Below are positions 35,906 to 45,749 of a DNA stretch of 64,000 nucleotides, piece after piece (within the stretch, counting starts at the first letter, position 1; every line of letters begins with the position of its first letter). The DNA lies in the NCBI RefSeq assembly GCF_900699765.1, contig NZ_CAADHO010000003.1:186001-250000 (forward strand). The letters are read 5' to 3'. Both the position numbers and the translations under genes were made by a program. The notes below the pieces were generated by a model. That model was given only the letters and a program-made list of their open reading frames with translations, was not told the DNA's origin and did not search any database. This stretch comes from Desulfoluna butyratoxydans. GTDB taxonomy: Bacteria; Desulfobacterota; Desulfobacteria; Desulfobacterales; Desulfolunaceae.

Positions 35906-38812
35906 ATGGACATGACGATTCGTGGCGTGGGTAGTGGCCTGCGGAAGAGTCCGCTATGGCTGTTCTGGGTAACGTTCTGTTTCTGCTGTGGGGTCACGGT
36001 GCATGGATATCCTGCCATAAGCCACCCCGTGAAAATCCGGATTCACGAACTTCTCCCCGATGGCGTAACGGGGATGAACAGGGATCATGAAGTTGCATCC
36101 TTCGGGATACCGTTGAAGGAGGCAGCCGGGGTTCAATCCATCGACGAATTGGGTCTTGTGGGGGGAGGGGCATATCAGTTCAGGGTGTTGCACAGATACC
36201 CCAGCGGCCATGTTCAGTGGGTCCTTGTGGATACCCTGGCATCGGTATCGGCAGGGGAGGAGACTATTGTCTGGCTGACCAACGGAGGCGGCAACAGCTC
36301 AGGGCTTCAGTTGGCCACGGATCTGGGGGAAAAAATATCGGTGGACACCGGTGCTGCCCGGTTCGTGATCACGAAAAAGAACTACAACGTGTTTGATTCC
36401 GTTTTCGTAGGCGAAACGTCCTTCCTTGAGCCCACCGGAGGGGTTACGGCGGTCAGCGGATCAACCCGGTACTCGTCGGCCAATGATGGTGATTCCACGG
36501 CAGTGATTGAAGAAAACGGCCCGGTAAAGGCTGTCATCCGATGCGATGGGCATCTGAAATCATCCCTTGATGACTGGCTTTTCGGGTATACCATGCGTAT
36601 GTATTTTTATAAGGGCACAGGCCGAACGCGCCTTGACCTCATCATCAAGAATGCGGAAATAAGCTCCTTCACCGTCAAAGAATTTGAATCCCTTCGCATT
36701 GAACTTCCCACCACCATCGCAAATCCCTCCTATCTTTTTTCCACCGGTCCGGGGATCATATCCACAGGGCCTGTTGACGGAACAGCGTATCTGTACCAGG
36801 GCTACAGCAGCCACAAGTATGTTCAGTACATGGGGGAGTCCGGTTTGCTAAGGGAGCGCCTGGTGCCCGACGTGGGGCTCAAAGTGGTCAATGGTGCCAC
36901 TGTGATTCATGAACTGGGAAACGAGGCGGACCACAGCGAAGGGTTTGCATCGTATTTTTCTGGAGCTAAGCGCATCAACTGCGGGATTCGTAACCTTTAC
37001 GGTATGTGGCCGGCGGGGTTTACCATGGATGACGAGGGCCACCTGTATGTTGATATCTACAGCATCCACAATTCAAAAGATGATATTCATTTTGCCTTTT
37101 ACGCACATGACAAACGGCAGGTCGTGCTGGAGTTTACCACGGAGGCAAAGGCATCCCAACAGACATTTTATGCCGTGCAATACCCTTTGACCGGTCGAAC
37201 CAAATTTCAACATTACAAGGATACCCGGGCCATCTATTCTCACGACAGACTGGCAACCCACGGAGAAACACGAAAATTCCTGAAAGAGATCGGCCTGGAA
37301 AGCTTTGAAATTTCAAATGTAGACACCATGCGTAGATATTATGTCTGGGGGATGGGGGGAGGGCCAAACCAGTACGACATGAATTTGTGCCAGTACCTTC
37401 ACTATTTGCAAACCGGCAACGGGGGAGCGTTTCTGGCAGCCCAGAACATGGACCACCATAAAATGTTCGGATCCACCCGTCACTCGGATGATTTTGATTT
37501 TTATCGGTACGGACCTGAACGGTTTAAAAATATCAATAATATTGACCCGGACAAGCAGCCCCTTGCCTTCAACAATCGCTTTTTAGACAGGGAGCATTCC
37601 CATGATGTCTCTGTTCCCATCGGCTACCTGTTGGCAGGCGATGAATCCATCATGGATGCCTGGAAGGATCACGGTGAGTATACACTGTATGACCAGGGCT
37701 CCGGAAATCACGGGGAAGTCAGCTATTACGACGGTACAACGTACCTTGGATATGTTCGCATTTTTTCACGTGCATTTCGCCGGGCGGGGGCCTTTGGCCT
37801 GTATACAGAGGATCCTTTGTGGCACGAGAAGGCCGGGCGTATGGCAAGGACGCTGCTCAGCTTGAGGGATGACCCTGAGGACGTGAACAAGGATGGGTGG
37901 CAGTTGGATCGAGGGTACGTGTATATGCATCGCCACGGAAACGAAACCTACGGCGGAAAACGGACCAATACCGTGTTTATGACATACGGGATTTTTGCTG
38001 ATTCCCTTTGCTATTATGATTCAGTTGGTTTTGGGAACCCATTGTACCACGAAGACTACTACGATTACATGCTCGGCCTCTCCTATCATGCATTGAATGA
38101 GTTGGTCCCCCTGGGGCGTCAACCCTATACATACACTTTAGACCAATCAGCCATTTTGGATGATGCCGGAGCATATCCCTTATCCGGGCTGATGGCCCAT
38201 GGGTATGAGATGACGGGAAATGATCAGTTTTTGAGCAGGTACAAGCCCCATTATAACGGAATGCTGACAGCTCAGAGCAAAGAGCGTGTTTACTCTTTGT
38301 ATTCATCGCGTTTTATCCATGATTATTACAACAGGAACGTGTGCACCGGATATGTGTCACCCATGGAGAACGGGCGTGTGGACATGGGCAATTCCGTAGG
38401 CATGAACATTTCGCGAAGCGGATCAGTCTACGCCTTGACGTGGGAGGCCCCCAAAAAAGGTATCAAGCGCTACCAGATAAAGTTCTCATCACAGCCTATG
38501 GTGGAGAATCTCGGGTTTGATCAGAGACAAAGGACCTATGCCTATGACCCGGCCCATTACGACAATTTTTGGGCAGCGCTGAATGTGGGCAATGAACCCA
38601 CACCCAAACAGGTCGAAGGAGAGACGGAATCCGTGACCATCGACGTACGACAGGTCATCCATGATTACAATGCCAGGTACGGCCTTGAACCCGGTGAAGC
38701 TGCCTATCTATCCTATGATTCAACCAGGGATTATTTCTTTGCTGTGAAATATTATACTGTGGTTCCTTTTTTCCATGGAATAACGATACCGTCGCTTTTT
38801 TGTCCTCCTTGA
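35906..38812 (+). CDS. Secreted RIFT-barrel/alpha-alpha-toroid lyase-like protein, paralog 2
   Basis: 968 residues, with the same architecture as paralog 1 from end to end. Signal peptide SPLWLFWVTFCFCCGVTVHG; then FGIPL, YQFRVLHRYPSGHVQWVLVDTLASV, RCDGHLK, NCGIRNLYGMWP, FAFYAHDKRQVVLEF, MDHHKMFGSTRHSDDFDF, FLDREHSHDVSVPIGYLLAGDES. It differs in the late toroid region: DGWQLDRGYVYMHRHG where the others have DGWDLDRGFFY. Ends SLFCPP. ATG 35906 has AAGGGGG upstream. It lies 174 bases after paralog 1. Tandem duplication is inferred from order and similarity. Confidence 0.75.
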   Translation: MDMTIRGVGSGLRKSPLWLFWVTFCFCCGVTVHGYPAISHPVKIRIHELLPDGVTGMNRDHEVASFGIPLKEAAGVQSIDELGLVGGGAYQFRVLHRYPSGHVQWVLVDTLASVSAGEETIVWLTNGGGNSSGLQLATDLGEKISVDTGAARFVITKKNYNVFDSVFVGETSFLEPTGGVTAVSGSTRYSSANDGDSTAVIEENGPVKAVIRCDGHLKSSLDDWLFGYTMRMYFYKGTGRTRLDLIIKNAEISSFTVKEFESLRIELPTTIANPSYLFSTGPGIISTGPVDGTAYLYQGYSSHKYVQYMGESGLLRERLVPDVGLKVVNGATVIHELGNEADHSEGFASYFSGAKRINCGIRNLYGMWPAGFTMDDEGHLYVDIYSIHNSKDDIHFAFYAHDKRQVVLEFTTEAKASQQTFYAVQYPLTGRTKFQHYKDTRAIYSHDRLATHGETRKFLKEIGLESFEISNVDTMRRYYVWGMGGGPNQYDMNLCQYLHYLQTGNGGAFLAAQNMDHHKMFGSTRHSDDFDFYRYGPERFKNINNIDPDKQPLAFNNRFLDREHSHDVSVPIGYLLAGDESIMDAWKDHGEYTLYDQGSGNHGEVSYYDGTTYLGYVRIFSRAFRRAGAFGLYTEDPLWHEKAGRMARTLLSLRDDPEDVNKDGWQLDRGYVYMHRHGNETYGGKRTNTVFMTYGIFADSLCYYDSVGFGNPLYHEDYYDYMLGLSYHALNELVPLGRQPYTYTLDQSAILDDAGAYPLSGLMAHGYEMTGNDQFLSRYKPHYNGMLTAQSKERVYSLYSSRFIHDYYNRNVCTGYVSPMENGRVDMGNSVGMNISRSGSVYALTWEAPKKGIKRYQIKFSSQPMVENLGFDQRQRTYAYDPAHYDNFWAALNVGNEPTPKQVEGETESVTIDVRQVIHDYNARYGLEPGEAAYLSYDSTRDYFFAVKYYTVVPFFHGITIPSLFCPP

Positions 38813-38975
38813 TCATGTCATTGAATGATGAGAAATGGCGGTTCGTACTGCATGCCCCCCCGTGTTATCACTTTCTGTTATGTCCATGCCTGTTTACTCA
38901 TAAAATCTTTCTTGTCGAAATGATAGTGCTTGATTTTGTAGAAAAATATAAAGGATATGAGGTTGATGCATTCAT

Positions 38976-40022
38976 ATGAAAACCATTGTCTTGCATATGT
39001 TAAAGATCGTCGGATTTTTTAAAATAGCGAAGCATTTTTCAAAACGTAACCTGTTGATTCTCGCATACCACGGTGTTGAGATAGAAGATGAATCCGAATT
39101 CAGCCCGAAGCTTTTCATCAAACGTACAACACTCAAGGAAAGGATGGCTTGCCTTAAGGAGCACGGTTTTCATGTCGTGCCGCTGAATGAGGCAACAGAC
39201 ATATCGAACTGGGACAGACTTCCCGATAACAGTATCGTGATTACCGTTGACGACGGATGGTTCTCAACCCTGTCCGAGGCCCATGATGTTTTTTCTCATT
39301 ATTCATTTCCCTATACATTGTATGTAACTAGCTATTACGTCGACAAAGAGTCCCCGGTGTTGAATGTGGTATTGCGCTACATGATCTGGAAAACCAACAT
39401 CAATTCAGTCGGGTTCGATCAATTGGAAGAAGAGGGCCTGAAGGGGACATATTCTCTCGCGAGTTTGCATGAAAAAAAGAGGGCGGAGATTGGTCTGGTG
39501 AAATACCTGAATGCGTTGCCCACCCATGAAGAAAAGGTGAACTTCATATCGAAACTGGCAAATGTGTTATCTGTTGATTATGGAGCCATAGAAAAGAGTC
39601 GTCGTTTAAGCCTTCTGTCTCCAGATGAGATCATTGATATGGCTGAACAGGGTGTAAATATTCAATTGCACACGCATCGCCATACGATGCATCATAATGA
39701 TGTCGATGGTTTTAAAGATGAAATCATTCAAAATCGGCTGGTCTTGGAACGCGCTGTGAAGAGTAACATGACACATTTTTGCTACCCCTCAGGCGATTAT
39801 GCTCCTGGTAGCGAAGTCTGGTTGAGGGAGCTCGGCGTTTACTCTGCAACAACGTGTCATGCCGGATTTGTTTCGAAACAAACGAACCCGTATTATTTAC
39901 CGAGGTTTTTAGATGGTGAAAATATACCTCACATAGTCTTTGAAGCTGAAATTTATGGTGTATTGGAGTTTTTTAGAAAAGTAAAACGCATAATGAAACC
40001 ATTAAATCATGTCCTACTATAA
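38976..40022 (+). CDS. Polysaccharide deacetylase family protein (NodB), AT-rich
   Basis: 348 residues, no signal peptide. NodB motifs: ILAYHGV near the start, VITVDDGWFST (metal-binding Asp pair), IQLHTHRHTMHH (metal His), and FCYPSGDYAP (motif 3), matching carbohydrate esterase-4 enzymes of EPS clusters. The gene and its downstream neighbour are visibly more AT-rich than the surrounding EPS genes, suggesting a separate origin. It sits between paralogs 2 and 3. Substrate is unknown; the EPS or its lipid-linked precursor is the natural guess. Confidence 0.85.
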   Translation: MKTIVLHMLKIVGFFKIAKHFSKRNLLILAYHGVEIEDESEFSPKLFIKRTTLKERMACLKEHGFHVVPLNEATDISNWDRLPDNSIVITVDDGWFSTLSEAHDVFSHYSFPYTLYVTSYYVDKESPVLNVVLRYMIWKTNINSVGFDQLEEEGLKGTYSLASLHEKKRAEIGLVKYLNALPTHEEKVNFISKLANVLSVDYGAIEKSRRLSLLSPDEIIDMAEQGVNIQLHTHRHTMHHNDVDGFKDEIIQNRLVLERAVKSNMTHFCYPSGDYAPGSEVWLRELGVYSATTCHAGFVSKQTNPYYLPRFLDGENIPHIVFEAEIYGVLEFFRKVKRIMKPLNHVLL

Positions 40023-40031
40023 GCATAATCA

Positions 40032-40994
40032 GTGAAGAGGACTTTCTTAGTTGCTAAAAAGTTTAAGTGTGAAGGAGTTAGGCTGTGGACACGATGTGTC
40101 GAAAGGACTTCCAATGGTATGGAATGTATAGATGCATATACGGATACATTGAGTGTTTTGAAAGAAGAATGTGAACCACATCTCATTAAGTATACCGTCT
40201 CAAAAAAACCGGAAGAGCAGCTTTATGCAGTCAGTTCGTTTAAACCAGAGTCTCTTGTGACTTTATTTGAAAAAGTAAAAAGTAGCATTGGCGTGGAAGC
40301 GTTGGAACCTATTCGAAAAGTGATGATTCTCCAATCATTGTTGGCAAATTGGGATGATTTATTGTCTGAGAAATACCCGAACAGCATCCAGCAACAGTTT
40401 ATGAAAAGTGCTCGACGTTTTTTAGGTATGTGTCAGAGTCAAGATGGCTGGATGTGCCATAGTGACGACGTGTACTGGAAAGATCTCGCCATCGCGAGGC
40501 AGAAGGTGTTTCCCGCCGGTGCTCAAATAGTCGAGGCATATTCGGGGTTCGGTTTGATGCAGGGCCTTTCATTGAATCCTCTTCAGGTGCTTAGCTTTCT
40601 GAAACTAATTACTCATTGTGGTGGCCGTACGGGATATTATCAAATTCATACACACGTTCCGGATTTGGACCAGTTTAATAATCAAGGTTGGATTGATTGT
40701 TTTTTACGTATCGCGGCGATGCTGAGGGTCAATAAGCATATCAAGGGGCTCTTTGGCGGTAGCTGGTTTTATGATCCTCAGCTGGTTGGAGTCAGCCCCC
40801 ATCTGACATACTTACAGTCCATACCGATGGATAATGGCGCGTTTCGGTTTTATTTAGGACGGGATCGAACCGGAAATGCCTTTTCTACGTCTAAGAAAAG
40901 GGTCGATTTGTACAATGAAGGAAAGTACACACCGAAATCTTATCTGATGGTATGGCCACGAGATGCTTTGATTAGATGGGCTGCGAATCAGTAA
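40032..40994 (+). CDS. Conserved hypothetical of polysaccharide loci, AT-rich
   Basis: 320 residues from GTG 40032, nine bases after the deacetylase stop; the ribosome site is weak. No signal peptide or TM. The C-terminal part carries the most distinctive block: GGSWFYDPQLVGVSPHLTYLQSIP, then NGAFRFYLGRD and YLMVWPRDALIRWA. I recall similar uncharacterised proteins in surface-polysaccharide clusters but cannot assign a function. One sampled 60-base line is 43% GC, clearly below the flanking genes. Close spacing suggests it works with the deacetylase. Confidence 0.75.
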   Translation: MKRTFLVAKKFKCEGVRLWTRCVERTSNGMECIDAYTDTLSVLKEECEPHLIKYTVSKKPEEQLYAVSSFKPESLVTLFEKVKSSIGVEALEPIRKVMILQSLLANWDDLLSEKYPNSIQQQFMKSARRFLGMCQSQDGWMCHSDDVYWKDLAIARQKVFPAGAQIVEAYSGFGLMQGLSLNPLQVLSFLKLITHCGGRTGYYQIHTHVPDLDQFNNQGWIDCFLRIAAMLRVNKHIKGLFGGSWFYDPQLVGVSPHLTYLQSIPMDNGAFRFYLGRDRTGNAFSTSKKRVDLYNEGKYTPKSYLMVWPRDALIRWAANQ

Positions 40995-41125
40995 AATACT
41001 TGTCGGGTTTGTATGGAATTGATTTGTGATCTCTTTTGATCGGGTAAACCAGGTACATGTTTGGAGTGGTTGCATGCAAGTCGATTTTTTCCTCTTTCTA
41101 ATGTTTATCAAATTTTTAGGTGTGC

Positions 41126-44029
41126 ATGGTGGTAAATACGTTGCGGTGTGAATTAGTCAAACGTGTCTTGTGTTACTTTTTCATAATGTGTTGTATCGGT
41201 GGCGTGATCCCTATGCATGGGATGTGCGGTATCGATTCGGCAGTTAAGATCTTTGTTCATGAACTCCTTCCCGAAGGAGTGACAGGGGGAAAGAGGGCCG
41301 GTGAGGTCGCATCCTTCGGCATCCCCCTGAAAGCATCTGATGGGATTCGATCCGTCAGTGAATTGGGCCTGGTCGGTTCGTCGGACTATCAGTTCCGAGA
41401 ACTTCACAGGTACCCCGACGGCACCATTCAGTGGGTGCTAGTGGACACGTTGGTGTCGGTTGAGGCAGACGGGAGCAAGGCGATCTGGCTCACCAACGGT
41501 TCCGGCAACAGCGCGGGGTCTCACCTGGCAGTGAATGGACCTGAACATATTACGGTGAATACGGGCGCTGCCCGGTTTGTGATCAGGAAGAAGAACTACA
41601 ATGTGTTTGACTCTGTCGTTGTGGGCGATACCCCGTTTTTACGTGATACGGGAGGGATCACAGCCGTCAGCGGAACAACCCGCTACTCGTCGGCCCTGGA
41701 TAACGATTCCTCGGCAGCAATCGAAGAGAACGGCCCTGTGAAGGCGGTTGTCCGGTGTGACGGGCATCTTAAGCCCGAAAGCGGGCCGTGGCTTTTCGGC
41801 TACACCATGCGCATGTATTTTTACAAGAACACCGGCCGAGTCCGGCTTGACCTGATCATCAAAAACGCCGAAATGGCATCCAAGTCGGTCAAAATCTTCG
41901 AATCCCTTCGCATTGAGTTGCCCACCACGGTCTCTGCCCCCCAGTATTTTTTCTCCACCGGGCCGGGGGCCGAGTCCCACGGTTCCATAGACGGAACCGC
42001 CTACCTGTACCAGGGCTACAGCAATCACAAGTATGTGCAATTTCTGGGCGGCACCGCCATGCTCAGGCAGCGTCTGGTCCCCGATGTTGGCCTGAAGGTT
42101 GCCAACGGGGATTCGGTGATTCTCACTCCGGGGGATGAGACCCACTACAGCGAAGGCTTCGGGGCCATGCATTCGGCAGTAAAACAGATCAACTGCGGGA
42201 TCCGCAATCTTTACGGCATGTGGCCCGCAGGCTTCACCATGGAGGACGACGGTGACCTGTTTATTGATATCTTTAGCCCCTGGAACTCAAAAGATGACAT
42301 CGGATTTGCTTTTTTTGCCCATGACAAGCGACAGGTGGTGCTGGAGTTTTCGAAAAAAGAGGATGCCCCGTTACCGGGGCAGACCTTTTACGCCATACAA
42401 TACCCCCTCACCGGCAGGGCGGCATTTCAGCATTACAAGGACACCGGGGCCGTCTATTACGAAAAGAGGCTGGCGACCCACGAAGAGACGCGGATGTTTC
42501 TGGATGAGATCGGACTGGAACGCTTTGAGATCGAAAACGTGGACAACATGCGCCGGTATTATGGGTGGGGGCAGGGCGGAGGTCCCAATCAGTATGACCT
42601 GAATCTGTGCCAGTACCTTCACTTCCTGCAGACCGGCAACGGCGGTGCATTTTTGGCGGCCCAGAACATGGATCACCATAAAATGTTCGGGTCTACACGG
42701 CATTCGGATGATTTTGATTTCTATGCTGACGGGCCCGGACTTTTTCCCAACGTGAATACAATCAACCCTCCGGATCAGGAGAAATTGTCCTTCAATTTTA
42801 AATTTTTCGACAGGGAGCACACCCACGATGTGTCTGTACCCATCGGGTATTTCCTGACCGGTGACGAGTCCTTTTACGAAGCATGGAAAGAGCACGGGGA
42901 GTATACGCTCTACGATCAGGGCTCCGGTAAAGGGGCCGTCGGCAGTTATTACGACGGGACCACCTATGTGGGGTATCCCCGGATATTTTCAAGGGCTCTC
43001 AGGCGTGCCGGGGCCTTTGGCCTCTACGCAGGTACGGATGTCTGGCGGGAGAAGATGCGCCTCATGGTCGGGAATTTCATGGGCATGAGGGCGGCGCCCC
43101 TGGACTACAATCAGGACGGGTGGGATCTGGATCGCGGTTTTTTTTATATGCGGCAATCCGCGAGCTGCCCGGAAGGTGTCAGATGCAACAAGGTGTTCAT
43201 GGCATACGATATCTTTCCCAACTCGCTCTGGTATTATGGTCCCGAAAATTTTGACGACCCCTTGATGTACGACGATTTTCGGGATTATCTCCTTGGGAGT
43301 TCCTACCATTGCCTGTCGGAAATCGTACCCTTGGAGTTCCCGACGTATGAAATTTTTTTGGATACATCCAATGGGGCGGCTGAAAAAGGGGAGTACCCCC
43401 TTTCGTTTCTGATGGCCCTGGGGTACGAAATGACGGGGGATGACACCTTTTTGGCTCAATACAAGTTTCATTACAAGGCGATGCTGTCTGACCAAAGCGA
43501 AGAGCGGATCTACTCTCCCTATTCGTCAAAATTTATCCATGATTACTACAATCGAGACGTGGTTGCAGGCTATGTCGCCCCTGTGGGCAATGGGCGTGTG
43601 GACATGGGAAACTCCAGTGCGGCATCTGTTTCGCGCCACGGCTCCGTGTATACCCTCATCTGGAACGCCCCCCTGGAGGGAATCCATGGGTACCAGATCA
43701 AGGTTGCACCGGTGCCCATGGTGGAAAACCTGAATTTCGACCAGATGGCCCGATCCTACCAATATCACCCGGACTTGTATGATAACTACTGGGCAGCACT
43801 GAACGTGGCCAATGAACCGGTGCCGAAGCAGAAGAGGGGGGATGTCGAATCTGTCTCTGTGGATGTTGCGCAGGTCATCAGCGCTTACAATACCAGATAT
43901 GGCCTGTCTGAGGGCGACCCTGCCTACCGCTCATATGACCCGTCCATCGATTACTATTTTGCCGTAAAGTACAGCAAAGTGGCTCCCGTTGCCCACGAAA
44001 AGACCATTTCTTCGTTACCCTGTCCATAA
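41126..44029 (+). CDS. Secreted RIFT-barrel/alpha-alpha-toroid lyase-like protein, paralog 3
   Basis: 967 residues. Signal peptide VLCYFFIMCCIGGVIPMHG, then FGIPL, YQFRELHRYPDGTIQWVLVDTLVSV, RCDGHLK, NCGIRNLYGMWPAGFT, FAFFAHDKRQVVLEF, MDHHKMFGSTRHSDDFDF, FFDREHTHDVSVPIGYFLTGDES, DGWDLDRGFFYM; ends SLPCP. By eye it is closest to paralog 1 in the toroid (shared ALRRAGA, VGNFMGMRA and DIFPN). Here the barrel segment has 'YPDGTIQW', matching the DGS/DGT-W motif of RIFT-barrel proteins better than the other copies. Start ATG 41126 follows TTAGGTG. Confidence 0.75.
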   Translation: MVVNTLRCELVKRVLCYFFIMCCIGGVIPMHGMCGIDSAVKIFVHELLPEGVTGGKRAGEVASFGIPLKASDGIRSVSELGLVGSSDYQFRELHRYPDGTIQWVLVDTLVSVEADGSKAIWLTNGSGNSAGSHLAVNGPEHITVNTGAARFVIRKKNYNVFDSVVVGDTPFLRDTGGITAVSGTTRYSSALDNDSSAAIEENGPVKAVVRCDGHLKPESGPWLFGYTMRMYFYKNTGRVRLDLIIKNAEMASKSVKIFESLRIELPTTVSAPQYFFSTGPGAESHGSIDGTAYLYQGYSNHKYVQFLGGTAMLRQRLVPDVGLKVANGDSVILTPGDETHYSEGFGAMHSAVKQINCGIRNLYGMWPAGFTMEDDGDLFIDIFSPWNSKDDIGFAFFAHDKRQVVLEFSKKEDAPLPGQTFYAIQYPLTGRAAFQHYKDTGAVYYEKRLATHEETRMFLDEIGLERFEIENVDNMRRYYGWGQGGGPNQYDLNLCQYLHFLQTGNGGAFLAAQNMDHHKMFGSTRHSDDFDFYADGPGLFPNVNTINPPDQEKLSFNFKFFDREHTHDVSVPIGYFLTGDESFYEAWKEHGEYTLYDQGSGKGAVGSYYDGTTYVGYPRIFSRALRRAGAFGLYAGTDVWREKMRLMVGNFMGMRAAPLDYNQDGWDLDRGFFYMRQSASCPEGVRCNKVFMAYDIFPNSLWYYGPENFDDPLMYDDFRDYLLGSSYHCLSEIVPLEFPTYEIFLDTSNGAAEKGEYPLSFLMALGYEMTGDDTFLAQYKFHYKAMLSDQSEERIYSPYSSKFIHDYYNRDVVAGYVAPVGNGRVDMGNSSAASVSRHGSVYTLIWNAPLEGIHGYQIKVAPVPMVENLNFDQMARSYQYHPDLYDNYWAALNVANEPVPKQKRGDVESVSVDVAQVISAYNTRYGLSEGDPAYRSYDPSIDYYFAVKYSKVAPVAHEKTISSLPCP

Positions 44030-44193
44030 AGGACAAAACTTAAAAAGCAACGCGAATTTTGGGCTTGGAAGGCCCGGCTTCATCGCAAATCACTCCTTTT
44101 TGTCTCTCATACCGGAGCATGCTTGCGGCGTTTTGAATCGCCCCGCCCGAGGTGACTTGCCTCATTACCTACTCCAAGGATACTTTTCGAAAC

Positions 44194-45627
44194 ATGAGTT
44201 TGAAAAACAAGGTCCTCCACTCACTGAAATGGCTCACCATCGGCAAATTCATGGGCCAGGTGTTTACCTGGGCCGTCACCATTCTGGTGATCAGGCTCCT
44301 GTCGCCCTCGGATTATGGGTTGATGGCATCTGCCGGGATTTTTGTGGGTTTTTTGCAGCTTATCAGTGAGCTTGGGTTCGGGGCCTCTATTGTTCAGGCC
44401 AGGGACATTGAGGATTCAGCCATTCAACAGATTTTCGGGTTTGTTATCTGTGTGGGGGCGGTGCTTTTTGCCATGTTGTTCCTTTCGGCACCGTGTATCG
44501 GGCTGTTTTTCGACAGCGACGCCCTGGTGCATGTGGTGCGCGCTCTCTCCTTTCAGTTTCTGGTGATTCCTTTTTTGACCATTCCAAAGGCCCTCATCGA
44601 AAAAGAGCTCCTATTCAAACAGAAATCCATCATCGATTTTTTGGCAAGTGTGGCCAGCGGGGCCACGACGTTGGTTACTGCGCTTCTTGGCCATGGGGTC
44701 TGGGCTTTGGTTTCGGGAAGTTACGTACTTATCTGTGTTCAGATGGTAGGCTATCTTTTTGTGTCCCCCATCCGGAAACGGCCGGTGTTCAGGTTTCGTG
44801 CCATCGGGGCCTATGCCTCGTTCAGCGGGTATGTCACCTTTGAAAAAATCGTGTGGTATACCTACACCCAGTTCGACGTGATCTTGATCGGAAAGCTCCT
44901 GGGGCAGGAGGTCCTCGGGTATTACTCCGTTGCCATGCACCTCTCTTCCATTCTCCTCAACAAGATATCCCCGATCCTCTCCCAAGTCGCCTTTCCCGCC
45001 TATGCAAAGATCCAGAACGAATTCGAGAAGGTGTCCTTCTATTTTTTAAGAACGGTCAAGTTTTCAAGCCTGGTTGTGTTTCCTGTTTTCTGGGGCTTGT
45101 CGAGCATCGCCCCGGAGGTAATCTCCATTTGTGTGGGGCCCAGGTGGGACTCGGTTGTGGAGCCCTTTAAGCTGCTGTGTCTTGTCATGCCCTTCAGGAT
45201 GCTCTCGGTGCTTCTTCCACCCCTGCTGAAGGGCATCGGTAATCCCGGGTACTCCCTGAGAAATATCATGATCACCTTTGCGGTGATGATGGTGTCCCTT
45301 TATGTGGGGGCCACCCGGGGAGGCGTCCTGGGCGTCTGTTACGCCTGGGTCGTGATGTATCCCATGTGCTGGATGGTGGTCCTCATGCTGTCCCTTCCCT
45401 TGATCCAGATCCGGGTGGCGGCGTATCTTCGCGCAATCAGCGTGCCGTTGAGCGGCAGTGTCCTGATGTACGGGGCCGTTGCCTTTTCCGGTTTTGCCCG
45501 GGGCGTGCATCCGTATCTGTCGGTTGCGCTACTCATCGGGATTGGTGCTTTAGTTTACGGGGTGTGGCTGTACCTGTTTGAGCGGACCTGGTTTTCAGAC
45601 GTTTTTGCCATGCTAAAGGCCACGTGA
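44194..45627 (+). CDS. Oligosaccharide flippase (Wzx/MOP family)
   Basis: Polytopic membrane protein of 477 residues with about 12-14 TM segments. The N-terminal SLKNKVLHSLKWLTIGKFMGQVFTWAVTILVIRLLSPSDYGLMA is the classic opening of the polysaccharide-synthase (PST) branch, followed by GFGASIVQ and DVILIGKLLGQEVLGYYSVAM. It flips lipid-linked repeat units across the inner membrane. ATG 44194 is chosen; the ATG at 44152 would add a polar leader. It is the only Wzx-like gene in the window, so it presumably serves the EPS locus. Confidence 0.9.
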   Translation: MSLKNKVLHSLKWLTIGKFMGQVFTWAVTILVIRLLSPSDYGLMASAGIFVGFLQLISELGFGASIVQARDIEDSAIQQIFGFVICVGAVLFAMLFLSAPCIGLFFDSDALVHVVRALSFQFLVIPFLTIPKALIEKELLFKQKSIIDFLASVASGATTLVTALLGHGVWALVSGSYVLICVQMVGYLFVSPIRKRPVFRFRAIGAYASFSGYVTFEKIVWYTYTQFDVILIGKLLGQEVLGYYSVAMHLSSILLNKISPILSQVAFPAYAKIQNEFEKVSFYFLRTVKFSSLVVFPVFWGLSSIAPEVISICVGPRWDSVVEPFKLLCLVMPFRMLSVLLPPLLKGIGNPGYSLRNIMITFAVMMVSLYVGATRGGVLGVCYAWVVMYPMCWMVVLMLSLPLIQIRVAAYLRAISVPLSGSVLMYGAVAFSGFARGVHPYLSVALLIGIGALVYGVWLYLFERTWFSDVFAMLKAT

Positions 45628-45749
45628 TTATATCCCTTCCATAGACGCTCATTTTATTGAGCCCTCGCATGCTTTTTCATTAATCATTCTTTCCATCGAG
45701 ACAACCGACGGCAGACACGACCGCACCGGTTGCTCATCACAGGATCCCT

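Noticed and set aside
38000..41100. Mobile element carrying the AT-rich gene pair
   Set aside because: No transposase, integrase, terminal inverted repeats or target duplications seen at the edges.
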